From Adineta steineri (Eukaryota; Rotifera; Eurotatoria; Adinetida; Adinetidae): DNA of 64,000 nt. Under the pieces are notes generated by a model. That model did no database searches. It was not told where the DNA came from and saw only the letters and a list, made by a program, of their open reading frames with translations. The stretch covers positions 363,077 through 427,076 of the forward strand of contig CAJNOI010000026.1 in NCBI GenBank assembly GCA_905250115.1, in the 5' to 3' direction. The number at the start of each line of letters is the position of its first letter. Position 1 is the stretch's first letter. Below are positions 49,770 to 62,114 of this stretch, piece by piece. Made by a program: the position numbers and the translations under genes.

Positions 49770-50282
49770 ATGGATAATGATGGTACACTACCATTTATAG
49801 TGAATCCTCCACTAATTGATCGATTTGAACCGACAACAGTTATTGCTAAACTTGAACCAAATCAACGGCAAATAAATTTACTTGTTATTGTTTTACGTAT
49901 ACAAGCTAATCCACAAAAAACTCGCGAAGGACATGAAATACATTCATTTAAAGTTGCAGATCGTACGGGTTCAGTTACACTTAATGTTTGGAATACAGCA
50001 GGAAAATTAATATCACCTGGAGATATAATTCGTTTACAAAATTGTTTAACACAAGTTTTTAAAAATGAATTATGTGTAAAACCAGGAAGAAGTAATATTC
50101 ATTTTTTTCGATTTCAAAAAAGAAAAATTCATTTTTTTAATATTCCAGATGGAACAGTAACAAAAGTTGGTGACTTTATGATGGATTTTAAAGAAGAACC
50201 TGATATGAGTATTTTTACACCATCATTGGAGTCAATTAATAATAATAATACAAATAAACGTCCACCACAAATGATATCATAA
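49770..50282 (+). CDS. NABP2: SOSS complex subunit B (hSSB1/NABP-type OB-fold protein)
   Basis: Two exons, 49770-50091 and 50149-50282, give 151 residues. The 57-base intron is a multiple of three and open, so the frame also reads through it. Removing it restores PGRNGTVTKVGDF, matching human GRGGDLQKIGEF, which supports splicing. The OB fold shows LVIVLRIQANPQKTREGHEI, FKVADRTGSVTLNVW, and GKLISPGDIIRLQN. It binds single-stranded DNA in the SOSS sensor complex and takes part in double-strand break repair. N-terminal residues 1-20 extend beyond the human protein. Human has two paralogues (NABP1/2); the symbol means orthologue group only. Confidence 0.88.
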   Translation: MDNDGTLPFIVNPPLIDRFEPTTVIAKLEPNQRQINLLVIVLRIQANPQKTREGHEIHSFKVADRTGSVTLNVWNTAGKLISPGDIIRLQNCLTQVFKNELCVKPGRSNIHFFRFQKRKIHFFNIPDGTVTKVGDFMMDFKEEPDMSIFTPSLESINNNNTNKRPPQMIS

Positions 50283-50580
50283 TGTACAGATTTATTACTT
50301 GTATATATATATATATGTGAAGAAAATATTCTTTGTATTTTTTAATGTAAAATTAATTTGAAATTTTAAAGAGAATATATTCTATTTTTTAATGAAAGCT
50401 AATTAACTCTATTTATAATTCATTAAACGAATGAATAAAAATCATGCTTGCCATTGACACATAACTTTAGATTTCCTATTGTTGATATAAGAGAAAAATA
50501 AGACTACAACATAAAAGATGTAAAGGATAAAGTTTTCCATATGATCGTATTATTTGTAGATATGTATATAATTTTCCAAG
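50283..50580. other. Intergenic region
   Basis: Just under 300 bases, AT-rich, nothing seen. Confidence 0.5.
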
Positions 50581-51068
50581 ATGTTAATCAGTTTATACAA
50601 TCATTTATTTCGTTCAAAATTACTTCCACAAGCATCTGAAATTCTTCGTTGTCATATTCGACAACGAAAGTATCCACCATGGACATCTTATTTTATATCT
50701 CAATATAGTTGTTTGAATGATCAATTTGGTAAAAGTCATTTTGAATTTGATGTTGATGGGCGAAATTATCATATATTACGAACGGGTACAAAACAAAAAA
50801 ATAATTTTTTTCTCAATTGAATTCTAATTTTGTAGGTTGTTTTCCTTATATCAAATATCATTGTACACAACGAATGAAAACATATGATTTAACTTATGAA
50901 AATCGACTTTATACTTTTTTTAAGATATTTAATTTAGGTATACCAACATTAATGTATGGTTTAGCTGCTATATTTCTTATTCGTCATTATGAAATTGTTA
51001 ATACAAAACAACATGGTTCTGTTAAAATTTATTTTCTTCTCAAAGAAAATTATGGTGCTTCACATTGA
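50581..51068 (+). CDS. C15orf61-family protein
   Basis: Two exons, 50581-50785 and 50836-51068, give 145 residues. The match to the conserved animal C15orf61 family is clear along the whole length: EILRCHIRQRKYPPWTS, NDQFGKSHFEF, NYHILRTGCFPYIKYHC, FFKIFNLGIPTLMYGLA and VKIYFLLKENYGA. One hydrophobic stretch at GIPTLMYGLAAIFLI suggests membrane association. The molecular function is not known to me. Its stop lies 7 bases from the stop of RNF41 on the other strand. Confidence 0.9.
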
Positions 51069-51075
51069 TAATCAT

Positions 51076-53802
51076 TCATTTAACACCATGTGAGAATATC
51101 ATAACAATACCTGGTTCAACAACTAAATAGATAAATAAAAAAAAGATGAATAAAGAAAATCTTTGTATTGTTTTTTTCTCTTCTTCTTACGCATTATTTC
51201 ATTCATATGTCGATTATCACAACTAAGTACAACAACAGCCTGTTGACCTACAATACGTCGACATACATAACTTTCATAATGTCGTCTATTTAAATGTCGA
51301 GTTTCTGGAATAATAAGATATATATTTTTAGATTGTATATATCATAAGTAGAAACAGAAAAATATTTACCAAGTGTTGAAAGTCCTTCTGGCCAATGTCG
51401 TTCATGTGCATTTTCCATAAGTTCATTTGTAATATCATTTGGACATCCACTTTCAAGTAATGATTGTTTTATAGCATCTTGTAATAGAATATCTGGAGTA
51501 GATATCATACCACCCCAATGAGTTACACGAGCTAGTTGTAAACTACTTGACCAGCTAAGAAAAAAAAAAGTAAAAGTTATACATTTTTTGAATATAAATA
51601 TAGAGTATGAATTTAATCTCTAATTAAAACTATGATAAGCTGTCAACTAATCACTCAGGCTATCTTCCATCTGAAATTCTATCGAAGTTGAACACTTCGG
51701 ATTGCAAATCTGAACTTAATTATGATTTTGCGGTAGCAAAAATAGATCATAATCATTAGAATATATATTTTTTTCTAATCATACCGTAATATTTCATCAT
51801 TTTCTACACGTTCTAAAAAACATGATATTGTTGGATTATTCGTACGGATAATACGAATAAATTCCTAGAATTAGAAAGAAAAATATAATTCTTATAAGTA
51901 TATATTTAAATATTTTACCTGAAGTGTTCGTACTTCATTTTTATAAAAATCGACATCATGTTTATATTTTTGAACTTCATTTTTAACCACATCTAATTCA
52001 CTACGTAGTACATGAACACAATTATGATTCTATTATATTATAAACAATTATCTTAGAATGTTTTATTTTATTCTATAAATAAAATTCTTACTATATTATT
52101 ATTATTATCACTTTTTAATATCATCATTCCACAACCATTTTCACATTGAACTAATTTTTTTGGACTATATTCACAATCAATTAGATGATTAACAAGAAGA
52201 TCTAATTTAACTATTGCCGTACAACCTTCATTTTCACATGAAATATCTAAACTATAAATATTATCATAGGAACAAAGTAATCATAAAGGATAAACTTGTT
52301 ACAATACTTATTAATAGTTCGCGAAAAGGTGTTTACAAATTATATCGGACGAAAATGAATGATTAAGTTTCTTTTGTAAAATTATTATCTATTCGGCAGG
52401 ATTATTCAGTATTGTAACTCGATTTTTATTTATAATTATCCTAATCTTTCTCAGGGATGTAAGGCAGCATTCAGAGCAGGGAGCGTAAATAACCTACAAA
52501 ATAAAGATACAGATAGTTGTTTAAATTTTAATAGTAGGGAGGCATTACATTTCGCGTAACCGTTATATTTACGTCCCCGGTTTTTCTCGAATGAATCGCA
52601 TTTTTATATATGCTAGCTTTTTTCGTGCATTGACTACATTCTGATTGTCGAAAATGAAAAAAAAGTTTTAATTTAATACAAAATTCAATAGATATGCTTC
52701 GAGTAAGACTAACAAGCTTAGATTCATAGTCATAAAAAAACAAAGCTAGAAGCAACTAGTACTTATAATACAACTCAAGTATTTCTATTATAATTCTTTT
52801 ACTATTTGAGATAAGTTCATATTCAATAGATTTCTTTTATGTATTACATCGTGAATTATAAAAGTATAGTTATGCAATTTGTTTTTATGTTGACTTTGTT
52901 CGGTAGAAATGTACAATCAATCGATTTTGAATACTATTTGAAAACGTATATGTACTGATGAGATGACATCTATTGAGTTTATATCTCTTACAAGATGTTA
53001 GTAAGAAGAGTATACATCAAATCTCATTTCTAACGGGAGTTAAAAAATATATTTGATAATATTAGAGCAAATAAAAATCATTTAGTCATATGATTACTAA
53101 TCCCATCTCACTTTAATGAAACGATTTTATAACTATCAAATATCTTTAATCTCAAGTATTGATGAATCAACATGTACATATCTCTGATAATATTGAGTCT
53201 CTGCTTTGCGTAATATATATCTGAAACTGAACTAAAAATACATTTTATTATGTATAACTTGAGGCTATGATTCCGAAGCATAATCTTCATATTTTTTTAT
53301 AAAGTTTGAATCTTAAAAGCGCTTTGAAGACATGCCATTATTTTCTTAGGCGAGTAGTATACTCAAGATGGTTTCGAGAAGATTTTGGCGATTCTGATAT
53401 GAACTCATTTAATAGAAAAATTTTGACTTTTCAATGATATATTATATTAGATAGATTTTATGGAACTAACCGACTAAGTAAATTTTTAAGAATTCGTGGC
53501 ACAGGTTTCATTTGATCGATTTCTAATGGTGTTCGATCGATGGGACATGTCTGTGCTCGAGATAACCATTCTTGAATACAAATCTACAGAAAATTTTAAA
53601 AAAAATAATCTTTAAAATTAATTTTTTACTTGACAAAATGTATGTTCACAAGATGGTGCTTGAAGAGGATCTTGTAAAACACCACCACAAATAGAACCTG
53701 TAGATATAAATATTTATTTTTTTGAATAGTTCATATATTTAAATTTATACAAAGTAATTCTTCATCGATACTATTGGGAAATCTTTGAATGTCGAAGCCC
53801 AT
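51076..53802 (-). CDS. RNF41: RNF41/NRDP1-type RING E3 ubiquitin ligase
   Basis: Nine exons, 53802-53751, 53697-53630, 53583-53471, 52251-52092, 52029-51919, 51864-51785, 51554-51370, 51304-51191 and 51122-51076, give 309 residues (human 317). MGFDIQRF opens the protein. The RING is CSICGGVLQDP..CEHTFCQICIQEW..TCPIDR. TRAF/SIAH-type zinc fingers follow (CENEGC, CEYSPKKLVQCENGCG, NHNC). A short helical region (NEVQKYKHDVDFYKNEV) precedes the substrate-binding domain, with LARVTHWGGMISTPD, GCPNDI..LMENAHERHWPEGL and a C-terminal EPGIVMIFSHGVK. It ubiquitinates receptor-type substrates such as ErbB3 in vertebrates. Intron 3 (52252-53470) is ~1.2 kb and contains a small GC-richer inverted repeat near 52477-52578. 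Confidence 0.95.
52252..53470. other. Long intron 3 of RNF41
   Basis: About twenty times the typical local intron. It holds GGGAGCGTAAATAAC (52479-52493) and its approximate reverse complement GTTATATTTACGTCCCC (52562-52578), perhaps a small element. Nothing else recognised. Confidence 0.5.
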
Positions 53803-55546
53803 CGGTCAATTCCCAAAATCGATCTTTGACTATGTCAGCACATTTTAATAACTAAAAAATATAAAAATAAATGCCCTTGTCGATAAGCTTTCGTGTGAAT
53901 TTTTTTTTCTTGTTTGTGATATGAGTAAACCAATCGATCATCTTATCGTATGGTTGATGAAAGTGGCCAGTTAAATACAATACATCGACATCTATATGTT
54001 ACTTTATTTTTAAAAAAATAAATAAATTACTATATAAACTAAGATATACTTAGATTTAAAACACAATATATTTTATTGATTTATCAGTTTAATAAATATA
54101 TCAAGTATTTATATAAGAATCCTCGAAAGAATCGTTTGAACTCTTATGATACACATCTTATTTCTAATGTAAAATGCAGTCTAAGTACTATATTGTATCA
54201 TCATATTCCACATAAAATAAACAACTCTCTATTTGAAATGCTCATCTGTTACAGAATGTTTGAAAACAAAAAATAAATAGCATTTAATTGTCTATCAAAA
54301 CGTGAGTTAACAATTTGCAGTGTACTCAAATAGACAGTCAATATATATTCAATAGAAGAAAAGAATAATTTGTTGTCTGATGTGCATATGTGAAAAAGAA
54401 AAAATCGAACGTGCCATTTATTGATTTACTATTTCGAGTTGATATAAATTTGACACCCGATCGAAATTGACTATCAATTTACTTAACGTGCTGAGTATTA
54501 TCTTCGAAATATATAACAAAAAGAAAAAGAATTAAACGATTGCTTCTGTATTTTACACGTGTGAAATAAGATGAATATTATGGTATATAATATTAGTTGA
54601 TAAACATGTCATTTATTATTTACATTGTAATTTAAGATTTTCTTTAATTTAGTCTAGTCAATGTCTCTTTGTAATACTGATCATGAATGAAGATATTAAG
54701 AATTCCAATTTTCTTTTTTGCTATGACGAAAGTAAAACGAATGAAAATGTAATTATCTTTTTCTTTTTTCTTTTTTCTTTTTTGTTGTAATACTGACGCC
54801 GTGAATAAGATAAGCTTTGCTTTAGGCGTCGTATCGTGTCGCGTGTCTGTTTCTTTTTTTGAAGTGGAATGGTGAGTTATGAATTCAGGTGGGAACATAA
54901 GAAAAAAAAGAAACCATCGGCTTAAAGACCACCTATCTATATATTACTGTTTGCGTTATTGTAGTTTAAAAATAATCTAACTCATTCGATCGAAGATGAG
55001 AATCCAGACTAATCGGCTTATGATACAAACTTGCATATATAACTAACTATGTTCTATACTGATGCACTCAGCATGAATGAAACAAACATCAATATAATAG
55101 AAAAAAAAAAGAATTTCTTTTTCTCTTGGTATGAGCATATGATCTTATCTTTTATGTACTCATGAGTAAATAGATTTAGATGTGCTTTTCCATGAAATGC
55201 AAGTAATAGCATCCAATATGTGAGCTTCTCTCCAGCAATATGTTGATAAAAAAAAGCAATATTCATACATAGTCTTTTCTTAATCCTTTCCATTCTTTTT
55301 TTCTTTCTAATATATAAAAGAAAAGCTAATTGATGTCAAAAAAAAAGAAGACGAAGAAGAAAAAGAATGACAAAGTCAAGCTTTTTCCTTGATTGACTTT
55401 TCATATAGTTCTATTACTTTATTGACAAATAGGCTAATCTGTCCACCCACCATAATATGTCAACATCATTACATCCAATTAAATACCTTTTTCGTTTATT
55501 TAACAGCTTTTTTTTCCTCTACACTGTTCGCTCACAAAACACAACA
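53803..55546. other. Intergenic region
   Basis: About 1.7 kb, AT-rich with long A and T runs. The open frames here do not resemble proteins. It includes the RNF41 promoter. Confidence 0.5.
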
Positions 55547-56435
55547 TTAATTGAAAATTTTAAAGTTTTGATGATGAGGATGATGATGATGAGCATTTGT
55601 CCATCCGTTCATAAATTCTTCACTTGTACGTCCATACATTCCTGTTGATTGAAGAAAATCCATTTCTTGATTTCTATAACTAGTTCCATACATTGCTGGA
55701 TTAGTTACTGCTGTTGCTGGATCATTACTATAAAAAAGTGCTTGATTTGGACTATAAGATGCTGGATATATATGATGATAAGCAGCAGCTTGTGATGACC
55801 ATGCAGCTAAAGATGCAGCTGCAGCTGCTGATGCTGTTGAATTATCTGAACTTGTTCCACCATTTATTGATGGTGATGAATGACGATTAAGACGGATATT
55901 TGGACTTTTAGCTTCACGTTTACAAGGTGATATATTATTTTTTTCATGTAAACTACTATTTGATGATGATGAAGGTTTTTTTGTTGCTTTATCTTGTTGA
56001 CGACATTTTGCTCGACGATTTTTAAACCAAACCTAATTTAGAAATAAAACGTAAATTTACAAACAAATAAAAAAAAATAATAATTTACTTGTATTCTTGA
56101 TTCAGGTAAATTTATTTTCATAGCAACTTCTTCTCTCATAAATATATCTGGATAACGTGTTCGATCAAATAATGTTTCAAGTTGATCAAGTTGTGCACGA
56201 GAAAAAGTTGTACGTTCACGTCTTTGTTTTCTTTGTGACGAACCATTGTATGATAATGATGAATGTTGACTAAAACCAAATGAAAATGGATCTGTATAAC
56301 CAAATTTTAATGCTGATGGATCATTTGTCATTGATGCATAATTTGAATAATAATCACCTAATGGCGATGAAGAATATTTTGTTGGACTATTTACAGAAGC
56401 CAGTTTTAAATAAGAATAATCAAATATATATATAT
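55547..56435 (-). CDS. OTX: OTX/orthodenticle homeobox transcription factor
   Basis: Two exons are clear: about 56435 (5' end unresolved) to 56089, and 56032-55547. The homeodomain spans [16 protein letters not shown] and [23 protein letters not shown] in the first, and [13 protein letters not shown] in the second. The intron between Q and V of helix 3 is at the usual OTX place. Lys50 in WFKNRR is the bicoid/OTX class mark, predicting TAATCC-type binding. Upstream the frame continues through [13 protein letters not shown], recalling the OTX MSYLK start, but no ATG was found, so a first exon must lie further upstream or the start is elsewhere. Downstream are poly-Ala and poly-His runs (HHHHPHH). 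Head-patterning role in animals. Confidence 0.92.
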
Positions 56436-58659
56436 AAATATATTTATTTATATCGTTTCAAGCTTCAAATAGATTAGAATTGATGATGAAAAAAATTCAT
56501 CGACTATGTAAAAGAAAAAAGAAATGAGTATGTCACGCGATAATCGTTAGTCGATGTTGATTGACAACTAGTGTATATGAGAATAGGATGATTTCTTTTT
56601 TTTCTTTTTTTTTTTTTTTCTTCTGTTTATCCAATGGAATTTCTATTAGAAGAAGAAAAAATATATGAGAAAAAATGAACCAATCAAATAAAGGATTATA
56701 AAAAAACCAATGAAAATAATGAGTAGATTTTATTATAAATCTTAAGATTTCATGATTTTGTTCTGAAAAGTGTGAGAAGAAAAGGTTAATTCTGTTTTTT
56801 TTTAAATTGGCAGTAAAGTATTTTATAAAAAAATGAGTTTGTTTACACCATCTCATTTCATCGGTGTCGAGTCAGCTACCTATTAAAAAAAATAAATCCT
56901 CACTTGTTTTTAATAGACTCTTTCTTTTTTCTCAATTGATAGCTTGAGATGACGGATTAGTATGTAGTGTGAAGTATATGAATATGTAACTTGTTATGAC
57001 GCCAGCATCATCATTAAGTGAAAATTGAAAAGCATTGCTTAAGGCATATTGTTTTCTTTTTTCTAAAAGAATTCAATTATATATATATATATCTCTTCTC
57101 TTTCGTTCTCTTTTTGAGCAATTGAATTTTCTATTGATTTTACTCATCAAATGATATGCATAAAGAAGAAAGATAATCTTCAGACATTCTCACATACCAC
57201 GAACATAAATACGTTTGATCATCTCTATATATATATACTTATCCAATAGGTTGTTTACTTGCATTTATAATGTGTTTTATTCTCTTTATTTCAATGGCAT
57301 ATTTGTTAAGAAAAAGAAAAAAAAATGACAATTAATTAATATATATTTTTTTTTCTTGTAAATGTGCGTGACAATAACACGCACGCGTCAATCATAGTTG
57401 TCATATACCTATATGTCTCTCGACATTCATTAAGAAACATCAATTGAGTATTTAGAAATCTCTTCTTCCTTCATCCATCGTCTAGAATATTTAAATTGGA
57501 TGATAATCATGAAAGAGTTTAGAAAAATATTTAATAGCAGATTAAAAAATGAATAAAAATAGAATTCAATTTAAAATATAATAACAAGTTTCTATTTTCA
57601 TAGTGTGAAAAGAACATAAAATAAATTTTAAATATTTAACTCTACAAAAATAGAATTTTTGTTCAAGTTCCGATTTATTCATTTCGATAAAATCAAAATA
57701 TCTGTCTACTATCATACAATAAACTGAACTAATGAGTTGTTGATTTATTTGATCAACAACAAAAATTTATTGTGATAAAATTATAATTATTTCGTGATTT
57801 ATTATTTTACATTATATTAACATGGCATCTATACTTATATAAAGATTAGTAAGACATGTCATACTAGTCTAGAGTTCATTACAAACTATTTTTATAACGA
57901 TCTAAATTTTCAATTAAAAAAAAATTTCTAAGTCAAATATGAACTATAAAGTCTATACGGGAAGAATATAATATCTTTGTTTTCAATTATATTTATACCT
58001 TTAATAGTGAGTATGTATAGTTAGTATTACATTAGATTATATTATTATTACATATAAGATATAATTAGTTTGGACTTAGGTACTAATGATGATCGTATTT
58101 AATATCATGTAAAGGTCGAATAGTATTGTCTTTAATTATAAATTAATAATTTTCTGTATTTATTCATATAACAGAAGTAAATGATATTTGAGTCGATTGC
58201 ATTCAAATATCATTTCTTTTTTATTATAAAAAAAACTAGATTTACTGATTATATCTCTGCACAGATATGAATTTTGAATGATGTTGCGAATTTCGAATTC
58301 TATTTTGTTCCCTACAAGAAATTTCTATTCGATGTCGTCAAATTTAATAATAAATATTTTGATTATAAGTAAAGATCTACATATAGACGTGGTTAGATTG
58401 ATTCGAATATGTTCCTTGTAGTAGCGCTGAGGGCTTGCTATTTATAAGTTTTAACTCTACCTAGGTAACTGTCTACGATCCAAGCAATAAATATAGTTGT
58501 TATTCAATTGGACGTGATTATCGTTCAGAATATAGACAATAGTACACAAGCATATAAACCCAACGGAATACCGTTTCAAAACACATCCAACATTTCTAAA
58601 GTATCTGTCGCTATTAATCTTCGATGTATTGATAGAATTCTTTCATTTCTGACTAAGTC
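56436..58659. other. AT-rich region upstream of OTX
   Basis: About 2.2 kb without a supported gene. It presumably contains the missing 5' exon and regulatory DNA of OTX. Long homopolymer runs occur near 56597-56620. Confidence 0.5.
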
Positions 58660-58835
58660 CAGAGGCGGATCTAGCTATTCGGCGAACCGGAGACTGCCAC
58701 TCCCTCAAAAATAGAAACTTCGACAAATACTGAAAACAGGTATAATACTATAGATTTCTCTCCTAAAAAATAATACTACTTCCCACTTTTTTTTATAAAC
58801 CGCCACCCCTCATGGAAATCCTGGATCCGCCTCTG
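58660..58835. mobile_element. hAT-like MITE (~176 bp)
   Basis: Terminal inverted repeats CAGAGGCGGATC (58660-58671) and GATCCGCCTCTG (58824-58835) are perfect over 12 bases. CAGAGGCGGAT ends are common in hAT-type miniature elements. The inside is non-coding, with GCCACCCCTCATGGAAATCCTG beside the right end. Flanks share GACTA on both sides but no clean 8-bp duplication, so an old insertion is likely. Confidence 0.75.
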
Positions 58836-59128
58836 TTTGACTACATATATCTTCTGCATTTGTATTTGAACTAGAACCTAGAAAAATTTAATTTTTAATA
58901 CTATTAACTTTGAACAAATACATTTTACGATGCGATTAATTAAACCGCATATCAGAATAAATATAATACTTTATGTTTTCAATTTTGTGTAAAAAATAAA
59001 TTCTTATAAAATTTAAAACCATTTATGTATATTCTTATTTCATTGTTGAACTCAACTACGAGATACTTTTTTTTTATTTAATGAAAACAAAAACACAGAA
59101 AAAACAACAGATAATTTTTGTTTTTCAT
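58836..59128. other. Short intergenic region
   Basis: About 290 bases including the SNU13 3' untranslated region. Confidence 0.4.
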
Positions 59129-59624
59129 TCAAGTAAACAATTTTTCAATATTTTGTTTAAGTGTTTGAATTTGTGCTTTTAATTGTGAACCTTCATTGAT
59201 AGTAATACTTGCACTGATAACTGGACGAGTTACTCCACAAGCACGACCTAATGCTTGTTTACTACGTACGAATACGTATGGAACATTTTTATCTTCACAT
59301 AATAATGGTAGATGCATCAAGATTTCAATAGGTGTTGTATCAGCAGCCATAACTAAATACAAAAAAAATATTTGATTGAAAATAAAATTATGATAATTTA
59401 CTGATTAATTCTGATTTTCCACGATTGAGAGTTTTTGTTGCTTCATTTGCACCTTTTCGTAATTGCCGCTATTTGAAAAAAAGAGAAAAAAATATTATAC
59501 ATTATTTTATATTATTAAAACTTACATAATTTTGTGCTTGATGGACAAGTTCAAGAATATCTTTTGTAAGTTTAGCATCAGCTAATGGATAAGCTTTTGG
59601 ATTAACATCACCTTCAGCTGACAT
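59129..59624 (-). CDS. SNU13: SNU13 / NHP2L1 (15.5K) RNA-binding protein
   Basis: Three exons, 59624-59526, 59468-59402 and 59352-59129, give 129 residues (human 128). It binds the kink-turn of U4 snRNA and box C/D snoRNAs. Family motifs are all present: [26 protein letters not shown] (the RNA-contact helix), [19 protein letters not shown], and [17 protein letters not shown]. The start lies 15 bases after an acceptor-like ATTACTTTTTAG, 98 bases downstream of the stop of the next gene on the same strand, which suggests trans-splicing from a shared transcript. Confidence 0.97.
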
Positions 59625-59722
59625 GATTTATTAATTATCTAAAAAGTAATATAAAATAAATAATTTCGATGAATTTAATCGATTAAATAGATCTAGAATA
59701 ACAAAAAAAATTATGTTTTTTT
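59625..59722 (-). promoter_or_regulatory. Intercistronic spacer with acceptor-like site
   Basis: The 98 bases between the upstream gene's stop and the SNU13 ATG hold ATTACTTTTTAG ending 15 bases before the ATG. No obvious promoter. Fits a spliced-leader acceptor in an operon. Confidence 0.4.
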
Positions 59723-60199
59723 TTATTGTGATATTACATCTTGATTGTTAACATTAACATCTTGATTTAAATTCTCATCTGTTTTAACTTTTTTTTTCTT
59801 TTTCTTTTTTTTCTTTTTACGTTTTTTCTTTACAATTTCTTCATCTGTGGTTGATGAAGCTTCACCACTTTCTTTTTCACTTTTTCCGGATGATGAGTCA
59901 TCATTAAGATCTGGTAAATTTAATTCATCATCATCATTATTTTCATTGAATTTATCTTTATGTATTGAATTTTCATTGGTATCTGATAATAATGGCATAA
60001 AATCTTTACATCGTGTTATTAAATCACTACCATCAACACGAATAGTTGATGTAATTGGACGTTCAATTATTTTTTGTGTCGGTAAATCTTCATTATCATC
60101 ATGTTCTTCATCAAAATAAATATGTTTACCAGTAGAAGACGAAGGTTTCTCATTTACTAATTCTTCATTTGATGATAGAGGAGAATCCTCATCACTCAT
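59723..60199 (-). CDS. Acidic/lysine-rich protein, possibly NOPCHAP1-like
   Basis: A single exon of 158 residues. Mostly low complexity: Ser/Glu/Asp-rich N terminus, a central segment RVDGSDLITRCKDFMPLL followed by DTNENSIHKDK, an acidic Ser-rich stretch, and a nuclear-type lysine run (about 14 of 15 Lys/Arg) near the C terminus. The centre resembles the conserved SPLLDQVQTFLPQMARAN segment of vertebrate NOPCHAP1 (C12orf45), a box C/D snoRNP assembly factor, and the overall order of segments is alike. The neighbour SNU13 is a box C/D core protein, which raises the plausibility. The match is short, so the name is tentative. Otherwise an acidic nuclear protein. Confidence 0.4.
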   Translation of the reverse strand: MSDEDSPLSSNEELVNEKPSSSTGKHIYFDEEHDDNEDLPTQKIIERPITSTIRVDGSDLITRCKDFMPLLSDTNENSIHKDKFNENNDDDELNLPDLNDDSSSGKSEKESGEASSTTDEEIVKKKRKKKKKKKKKKVKTDENLNQDVNVNNQDVISQ

Positions 60200-62114
60200 T
60201 TGAACAGTTTGTTATGTAATAAAATGAAAAATTTTCGAAACAATGGTATGAAGATTTTTAATACATTAAAAGTTAACCAATCTGATGCCTGATACAAAAG
60301 TAACAAGATGCATTAATGCATTGTATGTAACTATTCGTACTTTAGGAAAGAGGAACAATTGTAACTGAATAGTTAAATAGAGAAAAAAACGGATTTTATG
60401 CAGCATGAACATATTCATAAGATAAATTAATTTTCTCATACTAAAATATATTGAAAAATGTAATAATCTAGGTTTTTTTATATCGAGAAAGTATTTTTGA
60501 ACATAAAATTTGTGAATCTAAAAGCTATGAATTTGCACTTCTTTAGACTGAAAATCAAAAATTTTAAATTTGAATATTATTTTAATTATTGTCTGATAAA
60601 ACATTGCTATCAATTTATTAAAAATTCGACACTCAGTACAAATCAGATGTACTTGTAAAATCGAATAGAAGAAAAGACAAGAGATTCTATGTAATTTTTG
60701 CATTTATTAGAACTCATCGGATAGATTCTGAACTCAAAATATGTGAAGTCTGGAGACGCTAATTAAAAAATCATAGTCTAGTAAACATACCAAATGTGTT
60801 CACCATCGATACAAAATTAACGAAAAACAAAAGCAATATTTTTAGAATGACTGACAAATTTAGGAGTGTTTACATATATAACATCTCAAGACTAAATAAA
60901 GCTAATGTAATTCTAACTCAGTATATGCTTAGAGTTACATTCAAATTACTTTTTTGAATACTATTTCAATACTAAGAAGTACCTCACTACTACCGGTATC
61001 TGTTTTTTTGCTCTTTGACTCTGATGAATTAAATTTAAAAAAAAGGAGAGAGTATCAATTAGAAGTTTCAGTTCTTTTGCTACACAATACTGTTTCATTT
61101 TATGTTATAATATTTTTTCTGAGCAGAACAAAAAATACATTAGTAATCATATCTAAAAGTGATGAAGTAAATATTCTTCAATACAATTTATTGACTGGAA
61201 TAAAGTTCAGAAGATGATGTCTACTGATGGTCTTTCAAAAACCTAGATTTCATCATTGGTTCCTTTTGTAGTAGCAAATTGATGTACTTAATGTTTATGA
61301 TTGAAATATAACATGTATATCAAGATCATTTCTTTATATATTTCAATATACAGATGGTATGAGGATAAGATATAGACATGATTTTTGAACAAGAAACATC
61401 TTCTGTATATATCCTTGTTGTTCTTGAAAATTTCATCAGTATAATATAACATTTATAAATGAGTAATGACCGATATGATTTTGTTCTTGTTGTTTCAGTA
61501 GATAAGTAGAATTTATGTGTTATTAAATCTAATTTATTTATTTACGTAAAAAGCTCTCCTTTCATAAATCGTACATAAAATTAAAAACAAAATAACAAGC
61601 GAAAAACATACAAATATTTAAAAAAAAACAAAGAGTAGGATTATGTGGATATATCCTTCTACCTAGTATGCAATTCATTTAAAATGAAGAAAATAATGTC
61701 CTGTAGATCTTCTTGTTTAAATATACAATAAATAATAATAATAAAACAAACTATGAGAATTTTATTGATTCTCATCCATCAAGGAAAGAATTACACTGTA
61801 AGAGAGAGAGAGAGAAATTAATAGAGGAAAATCTAATGTTTATATCTATAAAAAAAAGCAATATATGTTAATAAAATACTTTCTAATACTAATCTACAAC
61901 TAGTTAGCAAAATCGAATAACTAAGAGTAATATATATGATAGTTAGTTATATAAAGCTAAATTAATCATCTTAAAATATATTAGTTTAATAGAAGAAAAA
62001 AAAGGAACTAGTGAAAAGTTTTTCGATGAAATTTGATTGGTTTCAGTATCTCCTTTAAAGCAATAGATAATTCATATTATTCTAAATAATAGAGAAATAA
62101 TTTTTTTTAGAGTA
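60200..62114. other. AT-rich intergenic region
   Basis: About 1.9 kb with no supported gene. An (AG)n tract lies near 61802-61815. Confidence 0.5.

Noticed and set aside
50092-50148. In-frame segment inside SOSS-B
   Set aside because: It reads without stop, but GT-AG ends, a T-rich tract and restored similarity to human SSB show it is a 57-base intron.
55054-55648. Frames of 79 and 63 codons near the OTX 3' end
   Set aside because: The plus-strand frame overlaps the OTX last exon antisense. The other has no protein features.
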